Shown: positions 38,107 to 51,358 of the stretch, piece after piece
Position numbering within the stretch: position 1 is the first letter of the stretch
Layout: every line of letters starts with the position of its first letter
From: Tetrahymena thermophila SB210
Taxonomy: Eukaryota; Ciliophora; Oligohymenophorea; Hymenostomatida; Tetrahymenidae
Reading direction: 5' to 3'
NCBI RefSeq assembly: GCF_000189635.1
Contig: NW_002476317.1
Span: 186,001 to 250,000, forward strand
DNA: 64,000 bases
Made by a program: the position numbers and the translations under genes
Notes under the pieces: generated by a model
What the model was told of the DNA's origin: nothing
What the model saw: the letters and a program-made list of their open reading frames with translations, nothing else
The model's database searches: none

Positions 38107-38812
38107 TTAATTAATATTTGTACAATTCATATTTCATCAATAATATTTCTTAAATATGTTTAATCATCCCAATACTTTATTACTTTAAATTTTAATTATT
38201 TATGTGTGCATACATAAAAACATGGTTATTTTATTAATGTTTCTAAGCCATTAATAACAAACAAATCTTTTTTGAATTTCATATTAATTTTAAAATATAA
38301 ATTTAAATTATTTATATCATATAGTATTTTAATATGTTTAATAAATTATAAACTTAAATATTATATATTTACTCAAAATGGTATTTTTATATTTCGTAAA
38401 ACCTACTAAACTCAACTTTTATTGAAAATAGGTATAAATTTTTATTCCAATTAAATCTAAAATTAATATAAATATGACAATAAAAAGTTTAATAATATGT
38501 TTGATAAATTTTAAAGGTATATATTATAATGCTTTGCTTACATAATTTTTAAAATTACTCAAAATAGCTATTTTACACATAATTGATAATTGTATAATCA
38601 GAAACATGTATAAGAATAAAATGCATTTTTGTATGCAAAAAAATTAGTTTTTGATATTTTTTATGTTTTATGTAAAGTAAATTACCAAATATTTAATTAT
38701 AAATCTTACATAATTCAATTTTTTATATCCTTTTACATTCTCAAACTAATTAAAATAAAGACAATATTTGAGTAATTATTAAATATTTTTGTGTTAAAGT
38801 GAAGGAATCAAA
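38107..38812. other. AT-rich spacer
   Basis: Lies between two plus-strand genes. Nothing recognised. Confidence 0.5.
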
Positions 38813-41800
38813 ATGAAGAAAACAAAGATAAGTGAAATTAATTTTGATTTAATTGTATTATGGATTTTGTTTATTGGGAGAATTCTTCTCGAGATATGGT
38901 GTTAATTTGCTGATATACTTTATTTATATATGTAAGATTTTGCCTATATTTCTCTAAGGAGTTCGATGATATTTTTTTTATTTGCTTCTCCATTTATACA
39001 AATGTTGACGTGGATGTTTTAGCTGTCTTATCCACAAGTTTAAATAAACGAAGAAGAGAAATAAAACTAAATTAGTAATGCAAAAGGAACATTTGATTTA
39101 ATATTAGTTGAACTGAAATGGACTTTAAAATACTATTATAGGCTTTTTAAAATTGCAATTACAAAAATACCTCTTTCAATGATGATAGCACTAGCACAGT
39201 CAATAAAAATTTTTCCATTCATATTGTTTGTTTATACCTACAAAAAGTACAAAATTATTATTACTGATGACATGATGAATAGTCTAAAGTAGCAATGGAA
39301 GATGGAGAAAGAAGAAAAAAAAGATATTTAAGAACTATAAAATAATGATAAATAAGATAATGATCAAATAGATCATATAATTAGATAGTCTAATGCTGTG
39401 ATTAACAATAGGACTTCATTTCTTCCTCAGCAAGATTAACTTTATTTTAATCGTGAATCGAAAGTTCCAACTGTAATATAAAATGCAATGAATAATAGAA
39501 TTAGTGAAAGCAATACTAGCTAAGCATAAAATATAGTATCTTAGTTTGATAGAACAAGTTTAGTTCCTAAAAAATATAGTAGGCCTACAAGTGTTTAATA
39601 GAAGTAATCATATAAAATGTTTATATAAAAAGGAAAGCACAAAAAATAATAATACATTTTCAATTGATTTGATCAAAAATATTTATTTTTTTCAATACAA
39701 TTTTACACTTTGAACAAATACTTTTAATTCTAAGAATGATATTGATGAATTTTTTTATATTTTTTTCATTATTAATGTTTAAATAGATTGCTGGATCATT
39801 AGAGAGAAAATTCTTATGATAAACTAATTGATGAATAATAACTTAATGAAAATAATAGAGAATATTAAGGCAAGAAGAATGTAAATCTGTGTTTGGATTC
39901 TAACATGGAGCCAAATTTTCAAACAATTTTACTAGATTCTAATTTGTAAAAGTTTATGATTATGGCAGATGTAATAGAAGCTATGTTTAAAGCATTACCA
40001 ATGTGTGTTATCTAATTTATTAATAATGAAGAAAGGAACTCTTGGGTTCATAAATCAGATAATTCAATCAATATATTTGTTTTATCTGTATTTCTTGTTT
40101 CTGCTTTAAGTGTTGTGATACATTTAATATGGCTTTAGCGTTTACTATATGGAGATGGAGTTGAAGTCTTCTTTTAAACCATGAAATTTTTAAATGATAC
40201 AAAGTAAAAAGATAAATCAGAAAACAAATAAAAGAGTTGGAAAGGTATTGGTAACATATATCCAGTTCCAGCATAACTAAAAGTGAATGATCTTACTCGA
40301 TTAAAGAAAGTATCTATACTCAGTAAAAGTTCTGCAAAAAGAATAAAAAATATTACTATTGCAATTCCTCCAGATAGAAGAACTAGAAATACAACTTGCA
40401 GCTTAATTTTGCATTCACTGCCACTATTTGAAAAATTAGCAAGTTTATCATTAAGTTTAGAGTATTTTTTAATAAAGAATTACTCTTAATTATAACAAAT
40501 CTTTATTTTTAATAGAGGCCAAATGCTGAAAGACAATCAAATAAAGAGTATAATCAATGTGATCACTGATCAGTTAAACAATATTTAAAATATAGATCTA
40601 GTTATAGGGTATTATTTTAATAAAATGTAATACAAAACTAATTTAATTTTTTAGTAAAAATGCAATAAATGCTGAATTTTAGAATAAAATCAGATAAAAA
40701 ATGGAGAAAATAGAAAAAAGAGTTTAGACATTTAGTTTGCTTGGGTATATTAATTTTTAAATCTTTAAAAATCAAAAATGTGTTTGTTTATAAAAAATAG
40801 AGATGATTTCTTTAAGTTTATGACTAAAGATTAAAACCAAAAGATCCTTCAAATGAGAATATAGCAAATTATAAACAAGAACTATTGTTTAAACAAGATT
40901 TAAGTAAGATACTAAAAAGTAATTGCTTAAAAAACAGATTTAAAATAGATAATAAAGTTAATCCAAAACCAAATGCAAGTCCAGCACCTATAAATTAACT
41001 TGGGGTAAATTTATTAAGGTATTTCAAATTAAAACAATTTTTTAAAGGTAAATTTAAAGAAATTCAGCTCAAGAAATCAGTTTCTACATAAAAAATTTGA
41101 AATATTTATAAAAATGTCTATTTAAAGCTGGGTAATTTATTTTTTATAGTTTGAAAATCTTTGTAAAAATTATGAATTTTTAAATAGTAATATATTAGTT
41201 ATCAAAAATTCAGAAAAGTTAGTTTTAGATTAGAAATAACTAATGATATAAATGGAAAAGAGGTCTCTTTTATATGACTATGCAAGAGGAGTAATAGACC
41301 CTAACCCAGGGAATTTACCAAGGATATAGATGGCTCCAATAATGTAACAAGCTCAAATAATTGATATAAAACCAGAGCAAATAAACAATTCAGAAGTTAA
41401 CATAATTATGGAGTATTTTTTTAGATTTCATAGAAAAAAATATTACTTTATTCTTTTAAAATTAGCAACAAAAAGTTAAATGAGAAGCATTTTTAAAGTA
41501 TGATTTAAAATTTGTAAAGACTCCCTGATATGAGTATTCTCAATTTAGATTTCTCTAAAAATATGATCACACAATACGATTCTATGAACATATTTGACTC
41601 TATTTCATAATAAACATAATTGAACGTTTTAATTTTAAATTTGCAATTTAGCAAAATTTGCCTTTAAGGAGCCTTAAGTCTTTCTAATCGTATTTCTTAG
41701 CTGCAAAGATTAGTCAAACTAAAATTAAATTTAGTGTAATAAAATAATACCAAATATTTTACCTTCATATAATTTTTTTATAAATAAGAGGTAATAAGAT

Positions 41801-43852
41801 AACATCAGAAGGTTCATAAGCTATTTTCTTTTCTTTAGGAAGGATGGCTAATCTTTAGTACTTATCCTTAAATCTATCGTAAATAATAAGTTAAAATTAA
41901 AAAAAAGTTAAATTTTATAAAATTTAGGAACAATTTATTAAATGAAAATGCCTTATGTAAGCTGGGAGATTGCTTGAATGAGCAAAATAAAATAACTTAT
42001 TTAAATTTAGATTTATCTTGGAACAAGATAGAAAACGAAGGACTTATTTTTTTATTTAAAAGCCTTAAATGTATAAAGTAGTTGAAGAGTTTCAAATTAG
42101 TGATAATGTAATTTTGTCTCATATTTTTTAAATATGTATTTTTTAAATTAATGAGTATTTTATATTGTTAGAAATGTCATAAAGAAAAGAACAGAATCAA
42201 AGGTGTGGAAAGATTTTGCAGAGTTTTTGAAAATAAATTAAAATATTTCAAATTTAGACATAAATTTTGGGTAATTAATATTTATTTTGATTTAAATTTT
42301 TATAGTTAATACCAAAACTAGATTGAATTAATTAATGAATGAAGATATTATTGATTTATCAGAGGGATTGACTGGCTTAGCTAAGCTTAAATAGATCCAC
42401 TTTTCATTTTATAGAAATAAAATAAGTGATAGCGGCTTAATTATCTTTATTGAATCTTTTATTAATTTAGGTATTGTAACTCATTTTAGTCTAAATACTG
42501 AGTAAAAATTAATATATAATTATAATTAATTAACATTTTCTATATTTAATTTTTTGAATCAGAGATAATAGTATAATGGGATAATTTGTTAAGAGTCTTT
42601 CAAATCAAATTCAAAAAATGAACAATCTTGAATACTTGAACTTAAATATAAGGTATTTCATTTATTTATTTACTTCTTTAGTTATTATTTTTGAAAGATA
42701 TTAAGTTTTTTTATATTTAATTAATTAAGTCGATGCGATGTAGACTTCTCCTGCTTAACATAACTTAATAAGAGTCTAGGCTATGCTTAAAAAATTTAAT
42801 TCCTAGATCTTAATTTTTAGTAAAATATTATTTCACTAGAAAATCTTTAAAAAGTTTTAATTATCTAAATAGCTACAATAATCTATCCTTTTCTTCGATT
42901 TAAGAACTCTCAAAATCAATATAATCAATGAATGGCTTGAACATATTGAAGATCAACTTATCGTATTAATTTATTATGAATATAAAAAATATCCATATTC
43001 TATTTATTCTAAAAAGAAAAACATTGATATCATATGAAGAAGTTATACAATTATGTAATGTAATAGAAGAAAAAATAGAGTTAAAAGAATTAATATTGGG
43101 TTTATCGTAATATTATTTTTAAATATTTTGCATTATTAAGTCGATGATTATTTTTAGTAACAGGAATAGTATAAATTAAAATAGTGGAAAACATGTAGCT
43201 CAAGATAACTTAATTACTGTTGGTATTTCATAAGCCCTAAATAAATTATAGAATTTACAATATCTTGATTTGAATTTAGAGTATTATTTTTTAAATTAAC
43301 TTTTCAAACAAATAAGAATAATTATTGTTTTTAAAAGCTATTAGAGCATAAATAATGAAGGGTGTTGCTCTATTTTCGAAGGTATCATGACTCTTTCCTA
43401 ACTCTAATTTTTAAGGATCTCTCTGAAGTAAAATTAAATTTCAAATAATTTTATTTCAATACCAAGCATTAAACGTAAAGGGGAAATAATATAGGAATAA
43501 AAGGTGGTTATGGCATCAGTTAATTTATTGATAATTTAAAAAATTTGATAAGATTAGATCTGAATTTGTCACATAATTAATTAGAAAATCTTCCTTGTAT
43601 TAGATTAATTTACAAGCTTAAAAATATGGTTAAGCTTATGTAAGCTGATGTTTATCTTTCGTAATTTTATTTACTTAAAAAGCAAAATTGTAGACTTTTC
43701 ATAAATTTTATTTATTTAAAAGTGGGAATCTACTGAATTAGAATGGCATAGACGTAATTAATTCAGTCAGGAGAGAAACTCATAATATATTTTATGGTTA
43801 TCCAAATGAAGATCAGCTAAACGAAAATATTATTAAGTTCCTAGTAATGTGA
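38813..43852 (+). CDS. Multi-pass membrane protein with C-terminal leucine-rich repeats
   Basis: Roughly 1,250 residues in about 20 exons. Exon 1 (38813-39603, MKKTKISEINFDLIVLWILF) has several hydrophobic helices (SSMIFFLFASPFIQMLTWMF; IPLSMMIALAQSIKIFPFIL). After a ~180-base intron come VIEAMFKALPMCVIQFI and NIFVLSVFLVSALSVVIHLI, the former faintly like the ESLPQ..LQ segment of XK-related proteins; I do not claim that family. From about 41460 onward many short exons each encode one or two ribonuclease-inhibitor-like leucine-rich repeats (e.g. MSILNLDFSKNMITQYDS; ANLQYLSLNL; KITYLNLDLSWNKIENEG; NNLEYLNLNI). Introns of 45-60 bases repeatedly follow the LxLxL strand. TGA is at 43850. The region 40990-41200 has the least certain splicing. 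Confidence 0.7.
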
Positions 43853-44297
43853 ACAATTTCAAAAATTATTAAAGAATCAAATAATTAATTTTATAAGATT
43901 TGAATATTTATTTAATATCTAAAGCTAATTAAAGATAAAATATAAACAAATTATTTTAAAACATTTTTTTTATGCGAAAAAAATAATAATTTTTACTCAT
44001 CTATCTAGCTTTTAGCTTTGTAGTATTTTTAAATTAAATGGAGTGTATTTTTTGTGAATAATTAATTTCATTTGTATTTAAAAGTTTGATAAAATATTAG
44101 AAATTAATAACTGTGTTTTTTATTCAATTTTTTAGATTAAATCAAAGCTAGTTAAAAAATTAACAAATTTTTATTACTTTTTTGTTTTTCAGGATATATT
44201 GATAGTTAATTACATACATATATACACATATAAATATTTAATTACACATAAAAAACAATATAATTTTGTTCGTCTTGATTATACTTTATAATCTACT
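43853..44297. other. AT-rich spacer
   Basis: Lies between two plus-strand genes. Nothing recognised. Confidence 0.5.
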
Positions 44298-47200
44298 ATG
44301 AGTGACAGTAATGATCAAGATAATCTTTTCGAGTTTGAAGCATATTAGTTACAATAATTTGATTATTAAGACGATTAGAGTACCATTAATAAAAACACAA
44401 ACTACTCCAACACAAATGATGATTTGAAAGATAGAAAAGTAAAAGTAGAATTTACAGATCAAGTGATAAGATTTAATCCTAAAGAAACAGTAGCTTCATC
44501 TAATATAACAATAACAAATTAGAATAAGGCCAATGGATTAAAGATTATAAGTACTGGTAATACTGGGTCATCTTCTCTAAATAAAGAAGATAATAATGAT
44601 TTACAGTTTAAAAAAAGTCAAAAAGTAAAAAAACTACAAACTGAATATAAAGATCACATTGAAACATAGTAGGCTCTAAAAGAGTTTTAAGATAAAGAAT
44701 ACCAATTTAGATTTATTATTGATAATTTTATTTAGGTAAACAATTTTAAGCAATAGTAGTTGGAATCTTAAAAATAGCTGCTTTACAAGCTTTAAAATAG
44801 CAGGTAATATTATCAATTTTTGAACAATATTATTATCATTGTAGATTTTGGTAGGATTATCTAACTAACATACAAAATAAAGTTATAAAAGAAAATAAAA
44901 TAATTATTATAAATTGTTTATTAAACATTAATTTCACTATTATTTAATTTTTATTATATATTACCAATAGGTATACATAATTTGATAAGAGCGATCCTCT
45001 TCTGCATATTAACAACAATAACAATCTAAGAACTTTTGCAAACTAAAAAATCAATAAATATGATGAGTATTATCCAGAAGAGATTGAAGAGATTTTGTGC
45101 AAATTAAAGGATAAAATTCAGAAAATAGTTGATAAAGTGAAAGAAGAATAGTTTTATACCAAGACACTATGCCATATGGAGTAAAGGTTAATATTGCAGA
45201 AGGAAGAGGTGTAAAAACTTTAGCTTGAATACGAAGAACTTAATGAAGCTGTTGAAAAAAACATAGCCTATCTTGAAGATGATGAAAAAGAAACAAAAGC
45301 TTAAAATACTTTAAATGTTTGTAAATAACAATATGTTAAGAAAGCTATGAATCACATAGAAGAGATTCATAAAACTGTAATGTAAAAAACTAATCATCTG
45401 CAGTAAATAGCTGAAACAGATTTAAAGTTAGAAATTGACTAATACAAAGATATAAAGGAAAGCTTAGTAGAAGCAAATGAAATTTTAAAAGAAACATAAT
45501 AAGAAATAGAATATTTAGGGCATCAGCATATGCTTAAATTAAAATAGTAACAAGATTTAGATTCACTTTTGAACCATTTAGGTGATTTTGATATGTTAGC
45601 AAGAGTTTTTATTTACGATGATCCTGCTAATCACTTTAATAGTTAAATGCTGTTTGAAGTAATTTATTTTTAAATTCGATATATTTTTTTCATTTTTATT
45701 GTTTAAAGCCAAAAATAGATTTTAGTATTTTAGATGAAGAAAATGAGGTAGTTTCAAGTGAACAATAGAAAAATAACTCAACAAATAATAAGTCTGTAAC
45801 TCCTAAATCTTCAAATATTTTAAATCAATTAGAAGAAAAAAACAACTTCTTAAACTTACTAAATAGCAACAACTATGCGAATCACAATAATTAGAGCAAA
45901 TATACTTAAAAAATTTTAAAATCTAAAAATTTATTGCTACATTCTTTAAAACTTAACAAGAAACCTACTTAAATTAAGAATGATCTAGACTCTGATGAGG
46001 CAAAGGCCTAATTTATAATATTGATCTTAAATTAATTTTATGAATTCCACAACAACGATATAACTGGATTGTTTAATTAGTTACAAGATAATTATATATA
46101 TGCTTGCAAACTTGGCGATAACCTGAGTGCTAAAGTAATATAATTAGAAATGGATAAAAAAAAGTATTAAGAGGAGTTAATTTCAACAGAAAGCGAAGCA
46201 GAAAAAGTAAAAAAAAAGTTTTATTAAAAAAAGAAAAAAATAGACATAATGGAGGTAGATAAAGAGCTTGATCAATATTCATACAACTAAATTATTTCTA
46301 GCTTCTTTGTTAACGATTAATTCTTGGATAATTATTATAATTCCGAAGATGATAATCCTAACTTAGATATTTATTAACTTCTCAAACAAAATGAGATTCC
46401 TTAATAATCTTCATTCTAGTAAGAGCAAGATGAATTTAGTAAGAATTATAATACATTTCTTAGTGCGTCTCATCTGATGTTGAGTAAATTTTATTATTCT
46501 AAATCTCTCAAAACATTCTTTTTTCTTATCAAACAGAGAAGTTTTTTAGCCTGCTGAATCAAATTAGAGATAGAGGAGATGGATAAAATTAAGAGCTAAA
46601 CGATCTGGTCGACGAAAGTATTATGTTTTTAAGAGGGTGGAAAGTTGAAAGTAAAGAGCTAGACTCAACAAGTCGCTACTTGATTGTTTAAGAAATGAAA
46701 AAATTGAATATTAAGTATCTAACTAGTAATATATTAACAGAAAAGAATATCCTTGATTGCTTAACTTTAGATGTTGGCGATTAAAACTATTTGTTTGGTA
46801 TTTTAAAAATATTTGATAAATCTTTTAAAGATAGATTCACCCTTAAACAAATTTGTGAAAGAATATCAAAAAAGTTGTAATCAAAAGCATTTGATGAATA
46901 AGAAAAGCAGCTCATACAATAGAATATTGAAACTATCTACCAACAATCTAAAGATTTCAATATCAAAAGATGTAAAGATTTCTTTTTAGAGATCATTGAA
47001 AGTCATTGCTTTATATATAAGTACACCACTAAGGCTTAACTTTTGAAGCTGATTAATGACACAAAGTAGTAGTATGATTCTGATTTAGAAGAATACCTCT
47101 TAAATAATTAAGATTTTAAAGAGGGAAACTAAAAAATAAATATCGATGAAAATCATATCATACGTATTTTTTTGTAAAAGTGGGACTGGATTTTCGAAAA

Positions 47201-49463
47201 AGCTTGTAACAGAGCTAGAGAATGGATATATGACATCATGTCTCTATTTAAAAAAGTTTTAATGATAATTTTAAGGCGAAAAATGATCTTGAGCAAGCAA
47301 CTAGGTTTAATGGATTGGTATGATGAAGAAGGAGTTCTCCATCATTGGTATGATCCAGTGAACACATTTAATACTAAACAGTTTGATTAGAAACTAAACT
47401 AAATTATAAGTACAATACACAGTAATAAATCTAAATAAATTTCTATGTATCTTGGAAAGCACTTTGAGTCAACCCTAGATACTTTTTAATGCACTACCTT
47501 AGATACTCAAATTCCAATCAGGACCAATAAAAAAAATAACATTTTTAGTATAGTCAAGGAGTAAGTAGATTACATGGAATAAGGAGAAGAATTCATAAAC
47601 ATAAAAGATGATTTAATCTAATTTGAAACTGATAGAATTTAAATTAAAAAAATCGTTGATTAAGTTTATCGTCCATCTTCAGCAGGACTTCCTACTTAAG
47701 TGGACGAAGAACAGAATGAGACTTCTATAGGAGCATCTAATATAAACTCTAATGAAACAGGATCTAAGAGATAGAGGGCTTATTCAGCTAATAAAGGTGA
47801 TGAAAACTCAAGAACAAAAACTACTGACTTGAGTGTATCAGGCCAATTACAATCTATTAGTAATATGAAAAGTACTTAAAGCAAGATTATCCAGTAGAGT
47901 AATTTAAATAATTCTTAGTAGATAAAGAAGATTAAAAATGATGGGTAAAATTCAGTTTGTATGTCAGGTAAAAAAAAAAGAGGCTCGATAATCTAAAATA
48001 AGTCAAAAAAGAGAAAAGGTGGTGTTTCAAGTGCTGGAGAAGAAACTGCTGCTTCTATGAATGATTTACCAAGTGGAGAGTATCAAAAAAAGTAACCATA
48101 AAACTAGGATACTCTGAAAGCGTAATAATAACAATAGTTTTAAGGACTTCTAAATAGCTTAGGGGTTAGCCAAAGTAATACAGTAAAGAATAAAATTTTA
48201 ACAGAGTTGACTAAAGAAATTTAAAAAGTTGATAAAAACGAACTTAAAAGCCTCATACAATCTGAAAGGAATAATATAGTCCACCAATAGGAAGAATATA
48301 GAAAAGCTCGAGACTTATATATAAAAGAAAAGTAATTTGATGAATATCATGAGAAACTTTCAGCAGAAATATAAAAATAGATAGTATATCTATAGTAATA
48401 GATAAGTTAAGCAAATAATATCTCTCCTTAGACAATAAATTAATTGAATTAATAAATGCAATAATTGCAAGCATAATTTTAACGATTGCAACTGGGAGGA
48501 TTGAAGTCTGTTCCAGCTTAATTCAAAAAAAAATAATAATCAGCAATTTAAGTATTGGAATAGTAGTAAGCCCAGTTATAATAGCTATAATCGGTAGCAT
48601 ATCAAGCTCATACAAAGCGAAATTTTCTATCAGGTACTACATCTTCTAATGCTAACACCATTCAAAATCAAAATAAAGAATAAGACAATAACTCATAAGA
48701 AAATAAATAAAACAAAAAGAAGCAAGTTTTTCTTGATATACTTAAAGAAAAATGGGAAAAAAAAGAAATTTCAAAAATGTAGTCATAATAAATGAAAGGA
48801 TTTGCTTTTACCACCGAAATTTAGAAGGATAAAGAAGATTTAAATAATAGTATATTAAATTTAACGGTTAATAGTGCCTCAAGTCCATATTCTGTTTTAA
48901 GAAATAAATAAAATCCTGCTTATTAATCTTAAAATAATTTTTAATTAACAAATAAATTTGAGTAAGCCATCTAAAAAATTTTAAAAGACGATTCAAAATC
49001 CATTCGAAAAAATACAATAGACTGTTTAAGTTAGTAATAAATATAAAAGCTAAAAAGAGAGAATCTTTTTCTATAAAATCTTGAAAGGGATTCCATTCAA
49101 TAATAATTTATAAAGCTAAATAACCAACTATTAACTAAAGAAAGATTCAATAAAATCCACACTAATATTTCTTCTCCAGATGCTGTTAACAATAAAGATA
49201 AGTAACCTGAGTTATTTAAAAATTCTGTAAAAACAATAAAAATAATTAACAAATTTAAAATGCCCTCCAAAATGGATAAACAGCAAACAAAAAATTTATT
49301 ATAAAATGATAATATGTTAAATTAATTATCAAATTCTTATGGCAGGGTAAATCAAAACACTCAAAATCAAACCTAAAAAAGAGGCTTTTAAATAAGGAGC
49401 TTAAGTCCACATTAAAACTTAGAAAGAAGAACAAAAGAAATTAAAAACTTTGAATATTTATGA
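44298..49463 (+). CDS. Very large coiled-coil protein, unknown family (about 1,630 aa)
   Basis: Start MSDSNDQDNLFEFEAYQLQQ. Three introns only: about 44812-44969, 45661-45709 and 46494-46546. The last (GTAAAT donor, AAACAG acceptor) is needed to restore frame before KKFFSLLNQIRDRGD. N-terminal ~500 residues are mostly coiled coil (RLILQKEEVQKLQLEYEEL; KESLVEANEILKETQQEIEY). A central ~400-residue region looks folded and includes TSRYLIVQEMKKLNIKYLT, GWKVESKELD and the aromatic GLMDWYDEEGVLHHWYDP. The last third is basic, Gln/Ser-rich (KKKRGSIIQNKSKKRKGG) with Gln-repeat coiled coil and ends KEIKNFEYL, TGA 49461. No family recognised; the size and coiled coils suggest a structural, perhaps ciliary or cortical, protein. 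Confidence 0.8.
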
Positions 49464-50513
49464 TAGAAATTAAATAAAAAAAATTAATTATTTTAATTAA
49501 TTAAGATAATTTTTATGAAATACTTTGATTTAACCTTTAAAAAATATTTTTTTAAATTATAAAAATAAATTAAATTTAATAATTTATTTTATATAATTTG
49601 ATAATTAAAATAAGTGTTTATTATTTAAATCTTAATCTGATAAAATATGAACTTACTTACAAGCATAAAAATACTTTTAAAAAATAAATTCATAACGAAT
49701 TTTACTTTTATTATTATGAAATGAAATATATATTTTGTTGATAAAATTCAGTAATATTATTTTGTAAAATAGTTTAAATAATAATAATAAAACATCAAAT
49801 TTCTAAATTAAAAAATAATAAGTTTGTTTAAATAATTTTATTTTTAATATTATTCTTTTAAATCTCAATAATTTTAGTTCACTTATTAAATGATTTAAAT
49901 TTATTTTAAGTTAATTATATTAATGCAATAAATAAATGAAACAAATTTACTTATTCTTTATCCTTTATTAACGAACTAAAATCAAAATTAAACTTGACAT
50001 ACAACATTTTTTTAAAGTATTTTTATCTTGAAAAAATCAAAAACTAATTTGATGAAATATTTTTAAGAATGGAAATAAAATATTTATTTATTTGTAATTA
50101 ATTTATTTCTAATTTTATTAAAATTGTTTTTTTTTGTTGGTTTATTAATTATCATTTTTGTTAAAATATTTAAAAATATTTTTAAAAATCTGAAAATATA
50201 TTATTTCAACTTTTCATATTTGTAACAAATCTAATTAAAAAAAATAATTTTATCTTAAAAATGAAAAGAAAACATGTATTAATTAATCTAAAAAATTAGA
50301 TTTTATTAAATTATAATTAAGTCATCATTCAAACTTTCTTTTAATCTATTTGAATTAAATATTCTTCAAAAATATAATAGCGATTTCAGCTTTTTCGATT
50401 AGATTATTTTTATAATATTTATTGTTTTTGGAAAATCTAATAAAAAAATATTTAGAGCAATTTTGTTCATTCAAATATTTCAAAGGATTATGGATTAGTT
50501 CTAATAAAAATCG
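49464..50513. other. AT-rich spacer
   Basis: No coding frame seen; runs directly into the duplicated upstream region. Confidence 0.5.
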
Positions 50514-51358
50514 ATTACTTCATAGTTTTTATTTAAAAGATAATTTTATTATATATTAAAAAATATCAAAAATAATCTTAAAAAAAAAATAGTTCTTTTT
50601 TCTCAAATAAAAGAATTTGTAAAATTACACAAATACTATTTTATTAAAATTTTAATTATTTATCAAAGGATATATATAATTTGAAATGAATTGTTGTATT
50701 TTGGTCTCATATATTTGTGAAAGTCTATACAATATCAAATATATTCTTAAATAATAATATTTTAATTCATAATAAAAAAAACTTGAAGTTTATTGAAAGT
50801 AATCAAGATATTTATTAATTAAAAATTTAATAAACAAATAGTGATTAGAATTATAGATATCTTTAGATATTTTTAAGAGCTAATTATCATCTTTATTTAA
50901 AATGAGTAATAAAAATAAAGTATAGAACATTACTTCATAGTTTTTTATTTAAAAGATAATTTTATCATTTATTTATATAAACATCAAAAATAATCTTAAA
51001 AAAAATAGTTTCTTTTTTCTCAAATAAAAGAATTTGTAAAATTACGCAAATACTATTTTATTAAAATCTTAATTATTTATCAAAGGATATATATAATTTG
51101 AAATGGATTGTTGTATTTTGGTCTCATATTTTTGTGAAAAGATTAATTAATTAAAGTCTAGACAATATCAAGTATATTCTTAAATAATAATATTTTAATT
51201 CTTATTAAAAAAAACTTGAAGCTTATTGAAAGTAATCAAGATATATATTAATTAAAAATTTAATAAGCAAATAGTGATTAGAATAATAGATACCTATACA
51301 TATTTTTAGGAGCTAATTACCATCTTTATTTAAAATGAGTAATAAAAATAAAGTATAA
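50514..51358. repeat. Direct tandem duplication (~415-435 bp unit) covering the 5' region and start codon of the next gene
   Basis: Copy 1 runs from about 50514 to 50925 and copy 2 from about 50929 to 51358. Shared landmarks in the same order include TTACTTCATAG, TTTCTCAAATAAAAGAATTTG, GGATATATATAATTTGAAATG, TTGTTGTATTTTGGTCTCATA, AAAACTTGAAG and ATGAGTAATAAAAATAAAG. Differences are scattered substitutions and small indels (for example an extra AAGATTAATTAATTA in copy 2 near 51138). The start codon at 51335 has a counterpart at 50902, after which copy 1 lacks the rest of the gene. A local duplication of promoter, leader and first codons is the simplest reading. Confidence 0.85.

Noticed and set aside
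38813-40270. XK-related (Xkr) scramblase identity for the membrane domain
   Set aside because: Only one short segment (ALPMCVIQF) is reminiscent of the family; the rest cannot be matched by eye.
50902-51226. Apparent gene start in the first copy of the duplication (MSNKNKVQ)
   Set aside because: After the first codons it runs into the leader of copy 2 and has no coding character. It is a truncated duplicate.
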